Source: Taibaiella sp047605615 (GTDB lineage Bacteria; Bacteroidota; Bacteroidia; Chitinophagales; Chitinophagaceae). Taken from it: a stretch of 27,289 nt of DNA. The stretch lies in contig JASGFI010000024.1 of NCBI GenBank assembly GCA_047605615.1, positions 1 to 27,289 on the forward strand, written 5' to 3'. The stretch's first letter is position 1; every line of letters starts with the position of its first letter. The translations under genes were made by a program, and so were the position numbers. The notes under the pieces are model-generated. The model did not search any database and was not told the DNA's origin. It saw only the letters and a list, made by a program, of their open reading frames with translations. Below are positions 1 to 8,711 of this stretch, piece after piece.

Positions 1-346
1 TTTTACAATGATTCAATATCTAAATTATTTCATCTTTAATAGAAGTTTAAACAAATTGAAAATCAACTTAGCCTAAATGCACAACAGGTAGAAAATACAT
101 TTATGCAGGCACTCCGTGTCCGTTCAATATTCCAATCATTTTCTTTGCTCCTTTGCGGTCTTTGCGAGAAAGCAATTAGACTATTCAACGAAATAAGTTG
201 CGAGTTCTGCACAATGGCCACCAACTCCCAAATTTCCGGTCATTTTACACCTAACCTCTCATACAGGATGCTTTTCCTTTGCAAATCTTTATCTTCGCTG
301 CCCTATTTTATAAGCTGTATAAATTTCCTTTAATTTTTTCAGATAA
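1..346. other. Non-coding leader region upstream of aspS
   Basis: No convincing gene is seen here. A 76-codon open frame (103-333, +) has no recognisable domain and a Cys/Ser/Phe-rich composition typical of chance translation. The only structured element is a short run of CTTTGC units at 143-171 (see the repeat entry). The region just before aspS is AT-rich and contains a weak TAnnTTTG-like box (TAAATTTC, 320-327). It may therefore carry the aspS promoter, but no TTG element is well placed. Confidence 0.5.
143..171 (+). repeat. Short tandem CTTTGC-type extragenic repeat
   Basis: Three consecutive units beginning CTTTGC start at 143, 151 and 160, with a period of 8-9 bp, and run into GAGAAA. 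The same kind of sequence (CTTTGCG units, or their complement CGCAAAG) is common between genes in many environmental bacteria. It is often mistranslated into spurious proteins rich in LCxLC or RKDAK strings. I recognise it from that pattern only; its role is unknown to me. Confidence 0.4.
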
Positions 347-2155
347 ATGTATCGTACACACAATTGCGGCGAACTGCGCGGCGAACATATTGGCGGCACA
401 GTGAGCCTTGCCGGCTGGATTCAGACCGTGCGCAAATTTGGCAGCATCACCTTTGTGGACTTGCGCGACCGCTACGGCATCACCCAGCTTTATTTCAATG
501 AAACATTGACCCAAAAACTGGACGAACAGCCCTTGGGCCGCGAGTTCGTGGTGCAGGCTACCGGCAAAGTGATAGAAAGAACCAGCAAAAACGGCAAGAT
601 ACCTACCGGCGACATAGAATTGGAGGTGAGCGAATACCGCATCCTGAACAAGGCCGCAACGCCACCTTTCACCATAGAAGAAAACACCGACGGAGGCGAG
701 GAACTGCGCATGAAATACCGCTACCTCGACCTGCGCAGGCCACAGTTGCAACGCAATTTGCAATTGCGCTACCAAGTGAACCGCTCGGTGCGCAACTACA
801 TGGACGCACAGGGTTTCTACGATATAGAAACGCCATTTTTAATAAAATCCACCCCCGAAGGCGCCCGCGACTTCGTGGTGCCCAGCCGCATGAACGAAGG
901 CCAGTTTTACGCCTTGCCGCAAAGCCCGCAAACGTTCAAGCAATTGCTGATGGTGAGCGGCTTCGACCGTTATTACCAAATAGTGAAATGCTTCAGGGAC
1001 GAAGACCTCCGCGCCGACCGCCAACCGGAGTTCACGCAGATAGATTGCGAAATGTCGTTCGTGGAGCAGGAAGATGTGTTGCAGATGTTCGAGGGTATGG
1101 TGAAACATGTTTTCAACGATGTGAAAGGCACAACTTTCAACGAACCCTTTCCGCGCATCACTTGGTCCGAGGCCATGCGCCGTTATGGAAACGACAAGCC
1201 CGACCTGCGTTTCGACATGGAATTGGTGGAGCTGAAAGCCCCCCAAGCTGCGCTGGAGGTGAACGACGAAGCCGTGGACATGGTGGCCGGGGCCAATTTC
1301 AAGGTGATGGACGATGCCGAATACGTGGTGGCCATTGCCGCCAAAGGTTGCGCGGAGTACACCCGCAAACAGCTGGACGAACTGACCGAATGGGTGAAAC
1401 GCCCGCAAATAGGCATGACCGGTTTGATGTACGTGAAATACAATGCCGACGGCAGCATCAAAAGCTCGGTAGATAAATTTTACGACGAGGCACGATTGTT
1501 GGCCTGGGTACAAAAAGCCGATGCACGACCCGGCGATTTGCTCCTGGTGTTGGCCGGCGCGCCCGAACGCACCCGCAAGGCCATGAGCGAACTCCGTTTG
1601 GAAATGGGCAACCGCTTGGGGCTACGCAATCCGGCAGTGTACAAGCCGCTTTGGGTACTCGATTTCCCTTTGTTGGAATTTGCGGAAAACAACGAAGACG
1701 GCGGCGGTGCGGGTCGTTGGGTGGCACGCCATCATCCGTTTACCTCGCCCAAGCCCGAACAAATACCTTGGATGGGCGACAGGGAAAAATATCCCTACAT
1801 CAAGGCCAACGCCTACGATTTGGTGCTGAACGGCACGGAAGTGGGCGGCGGCTCCATACGCATTTTCCAACGGGATTTGCAATTGAAAATGTTTGAAGCC
1901 CTGGGCATAGACCAGCACGAGGCGCAGGAAAAATTCGGCTTCTTGCTGGGTGCCTTCGACTATGGCGCGCCGCCGCATGGCGGCCTGGCCTTTGGCTTCG
2001 ACAGGTTGTGCGCCTTGTTGGGCGGCGACGAAACCATACGCGACTACATTGCCTTCCCCAAAAACAATGCGGGCCGAGACGTGATGCTCGATGCCCCTTC
2101 GGCCATTGGCGACACACAGTTGGGCGAATTGCAATTGAAGGTAACTGCCGGTTAG
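347..2155 (+). CDS. aspS: Aspartate--tRNA ligase (AspS)
   Basis: Class II aminoacyl-tRNA synthetase that charges tRNA-Asp with aspartate in the cytoplasm. The 602-residue length fits the bacterial type, which carries an N-terminal OB-fold anticodon-binding domain (about residues 1-110) and an inserted GAD domain in the middle. Motif 2 is visible as FRDEDLRADRQPEF beginning at residue 216, and motif 3 as GLAFGFDRL at about 546-554. Other family signatures present are TPEGARDF and QSPQTFKQ in the substrate pocket. The ATG at 347 gives the normal N-terminus (MYRTHNCGELR). No Shine-Dalgarno sequence precedes it, as usual in this phylum. The window cannot show whether it is the discriminating or non-discriminating type. 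Nothing looks abnormal. Confidence 0.97.
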   Translation: MYRTHNCGELRGEHIGGTVSLAGWIQTVRKFGSITFVDLRDRYGITQLYFNETLTQKLDEQPLGREFVVQATGKVIERTSKNGKIPTGDIELEVSEYRILNKAATPPFTIEENTDGGEELRMKYRYLDLRRPQLQRNLQLRYQVNRSVRNYMDAQGFYDIETPFLIKSTPEGARDFVVPSRMNEGQFYALPQSPQTFKQLLMVSGFDRYYQIVKCFRDEDLRADRQPEFTQIDCEMSFVEQEDVLQMFEGMVKHVFNDVKGTTFNEPFPRITWSEAMRRYGNDKPDLRFDMELVELKAPQAALEVNDEAVDMVAGANFKVMDDAEYVVAIAAKGCAEYTRKQLDELTEWVKRPQIGMTGLMYVKYNADGSIKSSVDKFYDEARLLAWVQKADARPGDLLLVLAGAPERTRKAMSELRLEMGNRLGLRNPAVYKPLWVLDFPLLEFAENNEDGGGAGRWVARHHPFTSPKPEQIPWMGDREKYPYIKANAYDLVLNGTEVGGGSIRIFQRDLQLKMFEALGIDQHEAQEKFGFLLGAFDYGAPPHGGLAFGFDRLCALLGGDETIRDYIAFPKNNAGRDVMLDAPSAIGDTQLGELQLKVTAG

Positions 2156-2261
2156 ATTTTTGTAGCTTTGTTGTGGTTGCAAATGGAGGATTAGCCAAGC
2201 GAAATTGTACAGTCGAGCAATTTGACAATTACGACATTCCGGGTTTCAGCTACCTAATGTT

Positions 2262-2269
2262 TATATTTG
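2262..2269 (+). promoter_or_regulatory. Candidate -7 box for the flippase gene
   Basis: TATATTTG matches the Bacteroidota -7 consensus TAnnTTTG exactly and ends 7 bp before the flippase ATG, so the predicted transcript would have almost no leader. No TTG lies at the usual 19-21 bp upstream. A second perfect box (TAGCTTTG, 2163-2170) follows the aspS stop and is an alternative. Confidence 0.45.
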
Positions 2270-2276
2270 CAGCCGC

Positions 2277-3722
2277 ATGCGGCGCACCTTCGTTAAAAAC
2301 ATCGTTTTCCTGCTACTGGTCAACCTGGTGGTGAAACCCATTTGGATATTTGCCATAGACCGCAACGTACAAATAACCGTGGGCCACGCCGATTATGGGC
2401 TGTACAGTACCTTGCTCAACTTTAGCATGGTATTCCAAGTGCTGCTCGATTTTGGCTTGCAAAGCTACAACAGCCGCACCCTGGCCGCCTCGCCCGGTTC
2501 CATCAACAGCCTTTTCCCCAATATAATGGTAGCCAAGGCCATATTATCGGTAACTTATACAGCGCTCACCCTCGCCATTGGCTGGCTCATCGGTTTCAGG
2601 GGCTTCGCGCTCTATCTTTTGTGCATATTGATAGGTGTGCAAATAATGGCCTATTACCTCGCTTACCTACGTTCCAACATATCTGCGCTGCAACGTTTTT
2701 TTGCCGACAGCCTTCTGTCCGTCACCGATCGGCTGGTGCTTATCATAGTGCTGGGCATTTTGTTATTCAACCCTTATTTTCATCATCGGTTCAGCATTAG
2801 CTGGATGGCTTGGGCGCAACTGGCGGCATTGGGTATGGCGGCCTTTTTCGCATTCATGGTGTGCCTGCGCTTGTCCAGGTTGCGCAAGGCCCATTTCGAC
2901 CTGAAAAAAGTATATGTTATATGGCGCAAAAGCCTTCCCTACGCGCTGCTCATGTTCCTGATGGCCGTATATATGAAGGGCGATTTGTTGTTGATAGAAC
3001 GGCTAAGCCACAAAGGTGCCTACGAAGCCGGCGTATATGCGGCGGCCTATCGCTTGCTCGACGTGGGCAATAACGTGACCGGCGTGCTGTTTGCCGCTAT
3101 ATTGTTGCCCATGTTCAGCCGCATGTTGGCCCGCAAAGAACCCATTGGGCCGCTGGTTACGCTTTGTTTGCAATTATTGCTGCCATTGTCCGTTACCGTG
3201 GCCGTGTGTTGCCATATTTGGGGCAACGATATCATGAAGTTGCAATTGCAACAAATAGCCACCACTTACGATGGTTTGGTGTTCAGTTACCTCATTTTTG
3301 CTTATCCGGGTTTTTGTTTTGGCTATATAATCGGCACTTTGTTGACGGCCAACGGCAATATTTCCGCACTCATCAAATTATCGGCCATGGCCGTTGTATT
3401 CAGCACCACGCTCAACTGGCTGCTGATACCGCGTTACGGCGCGTTGGCCGCGGCCCTCGTGGCCACCGCCACGCAAATAATGGTTACTGTCGGCAATATT
3501 GTCCTTGCCAAACGTTGCGTTGGTTTCCAATTGCCGTTCCACTTTTTGTTGAAGCTGGTTTTGTTTTCGGCCATCGTTCTGGCAGCGGCATGGGCAGCTA
3601 CGTTTTTGCCCGCACATTTCATCTGGCAAATATTGTCGGTCGCCGCAGTGGCGGGCATTTCCATGTGGGCACTTGGTTTCTTCCCGGTTAAAAAATTGAT
3701 ATTGCTGCTGCAAAACAGATGA
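2277..3722 (+). CDS. Oligosaccharide flippase family membrane protein (Wzx/MATE-like)
   Basis: An integral inner-membrane protein of 481 residues made almost entirely of hydrophobic helices (roughly 12-14 predicted by eye). It has positively charged N- and C-terminal ends and the usual layout of the polysaccharide biosynthesis/export superfamily. Relatives move lipid-linked oligosaccharides across the inner membrane for O-antigen, capsule or exopolysaccharide assembly. Typical family features include an early DYGLYSTLLNF segment in the first helices and RLLDVGNN in the middle. The gene stands between aspS and topA with no glycan cluster beside it, so the substrate cannot be deduced. The start at 2277 is the only reasonable one, because the next Met lies inside the second membrane segment. 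Peptidoglycan flippase MurJ is an alternative, but the length and the lack of MurJ-like charged residues make it less likely. Confidence 0.85.
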   Translation: MRRTFVKNIVFLLLVNLVVKPIWIFAIDRNVQITVGHADYGLYSTLLNFSMVFQVLLDFGLQSYNSRTLAASPGSINSLFPNIMVAKAILSVTYTALTLAIGWLIGFRGFALYLLCILIGVQIMAYYLAYLRSNISALQRFFADSLLSVTDRLVLIIVLGILLFNPYFHHRFSISWMAWAQLAALGMAAFFAFMVCLRLSRLRKAHFDLKKVYVIWRKSLPYALLMFLMAVYMKGDLLLIERLSHKGAYEAGVYAAAYRLLDVGNNVTGVLFAAILLPMFSRMLARKEPIGPLVTLCLQLLLPLSVTVAVCCHIWGNDIMKLQLQQIATTYDGLVFSYLIFAYPGFCFGYIIGTLLTANGNISALIKLSAMAVVFSTTLNWLLIPRYGALAAALVATATQIMVTVGNIVLAKRCVGFQLPFHFLLKLVLFSAIVLAAAWAATFLPAHFIWQILSVAAVAGISMWALGFFPVKKLILLLQNR

Positions 3723-3735
3723 ATTTGACCCCGTT

Positions 3736-3767
3736 TTGTTGTTTTTCCGAAATATGGCGTAATCTTG
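3736..3767 (+). promoter_or_regulatory. Promoter of topA
   Basis: TTG occurs at 3736-3738 (and again at 3739-3741), followed after 21 (or 18) bp by TAATCTTG at 3760-3767, which is one mismatch from TAnnTTTG. It lies directly after the flippase stop codon. A transcript starting near 3771 would have a leader of about 105 nt. Confidence 0.6.
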
Positions 3768-3775
3768 CACCGCTT

Positions 3776-3801
3776 GTAGAAGCACGTCAATTTTCTTCTA
3801 C
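3776..3801 (+). promoter_or_regulatory. Stem-loop in the topA leader
   Basis: GTAGAAG (3776-3782) and CTTCTAC (3795-3801) form a perfect 7-bp stem with a 12-nt loop. It would sit within the first ~30 nt of the mRNA predicted from the promoter just upstream. There is no T-run immediately after it, so it does not look like a strong terminator of the preceding gene. Confidence 0.4.
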
Positions 3802-3876
3802 TTAGAAAAATTTTATTCCTGTTAGAGTACAAAATTCGATGGATTGCTTGATGGGTAGCCCACGAAAATATAGAGT

Positions 3877-6477
3877 ATGGCAAAGAACCTGTTAATTGTG
3901 GAGTCGCCTGCCAAGGCGAAAACGATAGAAAAAATACTGGGCAAGGATTTTGAAGTAAAATCAAGTTTTGGTCATATCCGCGACCTTGAAAAAGAAGGCA
4001 TGGGCATAGATGTCGATCATGGTTTCCAGCCCAATTACGTAGTGTCGGACGATAAGAAAAAAGTAGTGGCCGAGCTAAGGGCGAAAGCCAACAAAGCCGA
4101 TGAAGTATGGTTGGCTACGGATGAGGACAGGGAAGGAGAATCGATAAGCTGGCATCTTTGCGAGGTGCTGGGGCTTAACCCGGCCACCACCAAACGCATT
4201 GTTTTTCACGAAATTACCAAACCTGCCATCCGCGAAGCGGTGCAGCAACCACGGTTGGTGGACATGAATTTGGTTAACGCCCAACAGGCACGCAGGGTAT
4301 TGGACAGGTTGGTGGGCTTTGAAATATCGCCCGTTTTATGGCGCAAACTTAGTGGCCGCGGCTTGTCGGCGGGCAGGGTGCAGTCGGTGGCCGTAAAGCT
4401 GATAGCCGAACGGGAAAGAGAAATAAATGCCTTCAAGGCCGAAAGCAGCTACAAAACCGAAGCCATTTTCGAAGCATTGGACATAAGCAACCGCAAGGTA
4501 AACTTCAAGGCAGAAGGCCAGAGGTTCCATGAAAACACCGATGCCCGCAACTTTTTGGAACGTTGCGTGAATGCCACTTTCAGCGTGGCCGACGTACAGG
4601 TAAGGCCGGGAAAAAGAAGCCCCGCGGCACCTTTTACCACCTCTACCTTGCAACAGGAAGCCAGCCGCAAACTGGGCTACCCCGTGGCGCGCACCATGCG
4701 CATTGCACAACAGTTATACGAAAACGGTCATATAACCTACATGCGTACCGACTCGGTAAACCTGTCGGAAACGGCCTTGCAAAACGCCGAAACGGCCATT
4801 GTGGGGCAATACGGCAAGGAATATCACCAACGCCGCCAGTTCCAGACCAAAAACCAGTCGGCGCAAGAGGCCCACGAAGCTATACGGCCTACCGACATGC
4901 AGGTGCAGCACATTGGCGATGCCGATGGCCAACGCCTGTACGACCTTATATGGAAACGTACCGTGGCTTCGCAAATGGCCGATGCTCGCCTGGAAAAGAC
5001 CACCGCCAAGATAGCCATTTCCACCGTTGCCGACCAGCTAACCGCTACCGGCGAAGTGTTGAAATTTGACGGCTTCCTGAAAGTTTACATAGAAGGCAAG
5101 GACGACGACGAGGAAGAAGACAACGAAGGCATGTTGCCGCCATTGCGTGTGGGCCAGCAATTGCCCTTGGTAGAATTGAAAGCCACCGAACGCTACACCC
5201 GCCCCGCCCCAAGATATACCGAGGCTTCGTTGGTCAAGAAATTGGAAGACTTGGGCATAGGCCGCCCCTCAACTTATGCACCAACAATCAGCACCGTTCA
5301 ACAACGCGGTTACGTGGAGAAAAAGGAGAAAGAAGGCGTGGAAAGGAAATATGGTGTGTTGACCCTGAAAAACGGCAAAATATCGGAGAAGCAATTAACC
5401 GAAATTACCGGTGCAGAGAAAGGGAAATTATTCCCCACCGATTTGGGCATGGTGGTTACGGACTTCCTGAACGAACACTTTACGCAGGTAATGGATTATA
5501 GCTTCACGGCCAATATCGAACACGAATTTGACCAAATAGCCGCCGGCAAAAAAGTGTGGAACAAGATGATAGGCCAGTTCTACGGCCCCTTTCACGAAAC
5601 AGTGGAAGATACCATGGAAAATGCCGAACGAGCCAAGGGCGAACGCATATTGGGCAACGACCCCGAAACGGGCAAACAAGTAGTGGCCCGTTTGGGCCGC
5701 TTTGGCCCCATGGTGCAAATAGGCGCAGCCGATGATGAGGGAAAGCCCCGTTTTGCCACCCTAAAACCCAGCCAAAGCATAGAAACCATTAATTTGGAGG
5801 AAGCCCTGGACTTGTTCAAATTGCCCTTTACCTTGGGCGATTACGAGGGGAAAGAGGTAAGCGTAGGTGCGGGCCGTTTTGGCCCCTACGTAAAGTGGGG
5901 CGACGTGTTCGTTTCCATTCCCCGCGGCGAAGACCCCTTGACCGTGGACATGGACAGGGCGGTAGCCATCATAAAGGAAAAACAAGAAGCCGATGCGCCC
6001 ATAGGTTATTACGAAGGCAAGCCGGTAAGCAAAGGCAAAGGCCGTTTTGGCCCCTTTATTAAGTGGGAAGATTTGTTTGTCAACGTACCCAAAGCCTATA
6101 ATTTCGACCACCTCGGCCAGTCGGATATCGATGAATTGATAGCGAAAAAATTGGACAAAGAAGCCAACCGTTACATACAACAGTGGCCGGAAGAAAAAAT
6201 AGCCATCGAAAATGGTCGCTGGGGGCCGTTCGTCCGCTTTGGCAAGCAAATGTTGAAACTGGGCAGGAAGGCCGACGGCAATAAATACGAGGCAGAAGAC
6301 TTGGCGGGAATAACCTTGGAAGAAGTGAAGAAAATGATACAAGCCATAGACCCGGCGGCTTTCGAGAAAAAGGCAAGAAAATCGCCGACCAAGAAAACCG
6401 CACCCCTTAAAAAAACGGGAACCGCGCGTGCGGCAGCGTCAAAAAAGTCGGCACCAAAAAAGGAAGCAAGAAAGTAA
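3877..6477 (+). CDS. topA: DNA topoisomerase I (type IA)
   Basis: Relaxes negatively supercoiled DNA by single-strand passage. The N-terminal Toprim domain begins with LLIVESPAKAKTIEKIL and carries the acidic triad in ATDEDREGE (Asp82, Asp84, Glu86), which binds Mg2+. The catalytic tyrosine is Tyr288 in ITYMRTDS. Instead of Cys4 zinc ribbons, the C-terminus has four copies of a GR(F/W)GP motif, in GRFGPMVQ, GRFGPYVKW, GRFGPFIKW and GRWGPFVRF. This is the topoisomerase C-terminal repeat arrangement common in Bacteroidota and Actinobacteria. The last ~40 residues are a Lys/Ala/Pro-rich basic tail that probably contacts DNA or partner proteins. The length of 866 residues is normal. It has its own promoter, a hairpin in the leader and a terminator after the stop, so it is probably monocistronic. 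Confidence 0.98.
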   Translation: MAKNLLIVESPAKAKTIEKILGKDFEVKSSFGHIRDLEKEGMGIDVDHGFQPNYVVSDDKKKVVAELRAKANKADEVWLATDEDREGESISWHLCEVLGLNPATTKRIVFHEITKPAIREAVQQPRLVDMNLVNAQQARRVLDRLVGFEISPVLWRKLSGRGLSAGRVQSVAVKLIAEREREINAFKAESSYKTEAIFEALDISNRKVNFKAEGQRFHENTDARNFLERCVNATFSVADVQVRPGKRSPAAPFTTSTLQQEASRKLGYPVARTMRIAQQLYENGHITYMRTDSVNLSETALQNAETAIVGQYGKEYHQRRQFQTKNQSAQEAHEAIRPTDMQVQHIGDADGQRLYDLIWKRTVASQMADARLEKTTAKIAISTVADQLTATGEVLKFDGFLKVYIEGKDDDEEEDNEGMLPPLRVGQQLPLVELKATERYTRPAPRYTEASLVKKLEDLGIGRPSTYAPTISTVQQRGYVEKKEKEGVERKYGVLTLKNGKISEKQLTEITGAEKGKLFPTDLGMVVTDFLNEHFTQVMDYSFTANIEHEFDQIAAGKKVWNKMIGQFYGPFHETVEDTMENAERAKGERILGNDPETGKQVVARLGRFGPMVQIGAADDEGKPRFATLKPSQSIETINLEEALDLFKLPFTLGDYEGKEVSVGAGRFGPYVKWGDVFVSIPRGEDPLTVDMDRAVAIIKEKQEADAPIGYYEGKPVSKGKGRFGPFIKWEDLFVNVPKAYNFDHLGQSDIDELIAKKLDKEANRYIQQWPEEKIAIENGRWGPFVRFGKQMLKLGRKADGNKYEAEDLAGITLEEVKKMIQAIDPAAFEKKARKSPTKKTAPLKKTGTARAAASKKSAPKKEARK

Positions 6478-6500
6478 TGTTTGCTTGGGGCAAGTTCAAA

Positions 6501-6537
6501 AGAACAGGCTGTTCCGCTGTTGGGAACAGCCTGTTTT
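6501..6537. terminator. Hairpin terminator between topA and the convergent thioredoxin-like gene
   Basis: AACAGGCTGTTCC (6503-6515) pairs perfectly with GGAACAGCCTGTT (6523-6535), giving a 13-bp stem with a 7-nt loop, followed by TT. It lies 25 bp after the topA stop and 18 bp after the end of the opposite-strand gene, so it can serve both. Confidence 0.8.
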
Positions 6538-6555
6538 CATATACCCATAATAGCC

Positions 6556-7068
6556 TTAGGGCAAATATGTCTTCAACGAATCCAAAGGTATCTCGCCGTA
6601 AAAAATACGCACCAACTTTCGGTTTTTATCATATACATTTATTTGGGGCAATGCGGTATAATTGTACAGTTTTTCTATGGCTTCGGCACTGTCCACGCCT
6701 ATGGCAAATTGTGGCGTATGCCCCAATCCGCCCGCTTGGATATAACTGCGCAAATATGGGGCCATCTGCGTGCCGGCCATAAAGGCTACTTTGCTTTGGG
6801 CAAACAAGGCACTACTGTCCGTCATAACCTTGGCCATGCCGATGCAGTGGCCGCAAGTAGGGTTGAACAGGATGAGGAAAAAATGGCCGTTGCCCGAAAA
6901 ATCTTTTTCGGTAAACACCTTGCCCAAGGTATCTACGATATGCAGGGGCGGCAGCCGCGAATTGATTTCCCTATACGTTTCCTTTTCCTTGTGGCTATTG
7001 GCTTGCGGCACCCGCGCCATGCAAAGCACCACCGTCATTGCGGCAACAGAGCGGAGTAATTTTTTCAT
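6556..7068 (-). CDS. Secreted thioredoxin-like (TlpA-type) protein
   Basis: A 170-residue protein with a basic N-terminus and hydrophobic core (residues 1 to ~25, ending in ANS) that looks like a Sec signal peptide, so it should act outside the cytoplasm. The mature part has a thioredoxin fold with a CGHC active site (Cys72-Cys75, within NPTCGHCIGM) and the expected cis-proline at Pro141 (ALPQI). CGHC is the motif of protein disulfide isomerases and many Bacteroidota TlpA-like proteins, which reduce or reshuffle disulfides or deliver electrons for cytochrome c maturation. No lipobox is seen. The gene is alone on the - strand between topA and rarA, so the partner is unknown. Confidence 0.85.
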   Translation of the reverse strand: MKKLLRSVAAMTVVLCMARVPQANSHKEKETYREINSRLPPLHIVDTLGKVFTEKDFSGNGHFFLILFNPTCGHCIGMAKVMTDSSALFAQSKVAFMAGTQMAPYLRSYIQAGGLGHTPQFAIGVDSAEAIEKLYNYTALPQINVYDKNRKLVRIFYGEIPLDSLKTYLP

Positions 7069-7234
7069 TTTTGAGTATTTTAAAAATCGGCGACACCAAT
7101 CGTTTGTGATTGCTGCTATTTATTCCCTCGTACATCCAGGATTTTTTGCCGTAAAATTTAGGGTTTAGCTATTTCTGTTCCGAAGTTGTTCCGACCTTTG
7201 TCCCTTCAAAAATAAAGTAAAACCACGAAGCTCC

Positions 7235-8512
7235 ATGGTAGCCGCCCCCGAAAATAACATTCCCTTAGCCGAACGTATGCGCCCCCGCAACCTTGACGAT
7301 TTTGTGGGGCAACAACATTTGGTAGGCGAAGGTAAAATATTGCGCCATCTATTGACCGCACACCAAGCACAAAGCCTCATTTTCTGGGGGCCGCCGGGCG
7401 TGGGCAAAACCACTTTGGCACAAATAATGGCCGCACAAATGGACTTGCCATTTTTTCAGTTGAGCGCCATAGAAAGCGGCGTAAAAGAGGTGCGCGGCGT
7501 AATAGATTTGGCCCGTAAGGCGGGAAAGGCTTTGTTGTTCATAGACGAAATACACAGGTTCAACAAGGCCCAACAAGACAGCCTGCTGGGAGCCGTGGAA
7601 AAAGGTATCGTAACCCTGATAGGCGCCACCACCGAAAACCCCTCGTTTGAAGTGATAAGTGCTTTGCTGAGCCGCTGCCAAGTGTACATACTGGAGCCTT
7701 TCACTGCCGACGAATTGAAGCAGATAGTGCTGCAAGCAATGGCAAAAGACACATGGCTGGCCGGCAGGCAAGTAAGCATTGCCGAGTGGGAAGCCTTGTT
7801 GCAGCTAAGTGGCGGCGACGGACGCAGGATACTGAACCTGCTGGAATTGGTGGTGCAATCCATGCCCGATGGCACCAAAACGATTACCAACCAACTGGTG
7901 CGGCAAGTAGTGCAGCAAAAAATGGCCATTTACGATAAAAGCGGCGAGCAACACTACGATATTATTTCGGCCTTCATAAAATCCATAAGGGGCAGCGACC
8001 CCAATGCGGCAGTGTATTACCTGGCCCGCATGATAGAAGGCGGCGAAGACCCGAAATTCATAGCCCGAAGGTTGCTGATACTGGCGAGCGAAGACATAGG
8101 CAATGCCAACCCCAATGCCTTGCTGCTGGCTACCTCATGCTTCCAGGCGGTGGAAATGATAGGCTACCCCGAATGTCGCATCATACTGTCGCAGGCGGTT
8201 ACTTATCTGGCATCTTCGGCCAAGAGCAATGCGGCTTACATGGCCATCAACAATGCGCAGGCTTTGGTACAACAAACAGGCGATTTGCCCGTACCCATGC
8301 ACATACGCAACGCGCCTACCAAACTGATGAAGGAAATTGGCTATGGCAGCGGCTACCAATATGCGCACGACTTCCCGGGCAATTTTGTACGGCAAGAATT
8401 CCTGCCCGATGCCCTGGCCGGCACCACGCTCTACACCCCGGGGCAAAACGCCGCGGAAGAAAGGCAAAGGGAATATTTGCGGTTTTGTTGGAAAGAAAAA
8501 TATGGTTACTGA
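7235..8512 (+). CDS. rarA: Replication-associated recombination protein A (RarA/MgsA AAA+ ATPase)
   Basis: AAA+ ATPase of the RarA/Mgs1/WRNIP1 family, related to clamp-loader subunits. It acts at stalled replication forks and modulates RecA-dependent recombination. Walker A is GPPGVGKTT with Lys58; Walker B is LLFIDEIHRF with Asp104-Glu105; GATTENPSF is the sensor 1 region. The C-terminal half has the helical tetramerisation part, including IKSIRGSDPNAAVYYLARM and ASEDIGNANP, both strongly conserved in this family. The 425-residue length is normal. The ATG at 7235 gives a slightly extended N-terminus (MVAAPENNIPLAERMRP), in which LAERMRP is the family start. A weak promoter box (GACCTTTG, 7193-7200) lies upstream. 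Confidence 0.96.
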   Translation: MVAAPENNIPLAERMRPRNLDDFVGQQHLVGEGKILRHLLTAHQAQSLIFWGPPGVGKTTLAQIMAAQMDLPFFQLSAIESGVKEVRGVIDLARKAGKALLFIDEIHRFNKAQQDSLLGAVEKGIVTLIGATTENPSFEVISALLSRCQVYILEPFTADELKQIVLQAMAKDTWLAGRQVSIAEWEALLQLSGGDGRRILNLLELVVQSMPDGTKTITNQLVRQVVQQKMAIYDKSGEQHYDIISAFIKSIRGSDPNAAVYYLARMIEGGEDPKFIARRLLILASEDIGNANPNALLLATSCFQAVEMIGYPECRIILSQAVTYLASSAKSNAAYMAINNAQALVQQTGDLPVPMHIRNAPTKLMKEIGYGSGYQYAHDFPGNFVRQEFLPDALAGTTLYTPGQNAAEERQREYLRFCWKEKYGY

Positions 8513-8613
8513 TTTGGCGCACGTCCGTTTGGTGGCCATGCTTTCCTCCTGTCGATAAAAAAACGGCTTACGTCCTTTGGATTGGCCTCTACATCCTATC
8601 GATGTACCAATTT

Positions 8614-8655
8614 CCGGCCATTGTGCGTTATACCCCGGCCATTGAATTATCTTTG
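8614..8655 (+). promoter_or_regulatory. Promoter with tandem 10-bp direct repeat upstream of the outer-membrane barrel gene
   Basis: A perfect -7 box, TATCTTTG, lies at 8648-8655, 56 bp before the start codon. The 10-mer CCGGCCATTG occurs at 8614-8623 and again at 8635-8644. The period is 21 bp, two DNA turns, and the repeats cover the place where the -33 element should be. This looks like a paired operator; a canonical TTG at 19-21 bp is lacking. Confidence 0.45.
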
Positions 8656-8711
8656 CCTGCGCAAAGTCGGTACGGCAATTGCGTATTATCTCTACAACCA
8701 ATAAAAAGGAA

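Noticed and set aside
103..333. 76-codon open frame upstream of aspS on +
   Set aside because: No domain, odd composition, no promoter or leader evidence, and it contains the CTTTGC repeat unit.
6477..7168. Open frames on + across the thioredoxin-like gene
   Set aside because: They begin in the topA terminator hairpin and run antisense to a gene with a signal peptide and CGHC active site.
7207..7214. CAAAAATA as a -7 box for the thioredoxin-like gene on -
   Set aside because: It matches TAnnTTTG on the - strand but sits in AT-rich sequence 140 bp from the start and lacks any -33 element.
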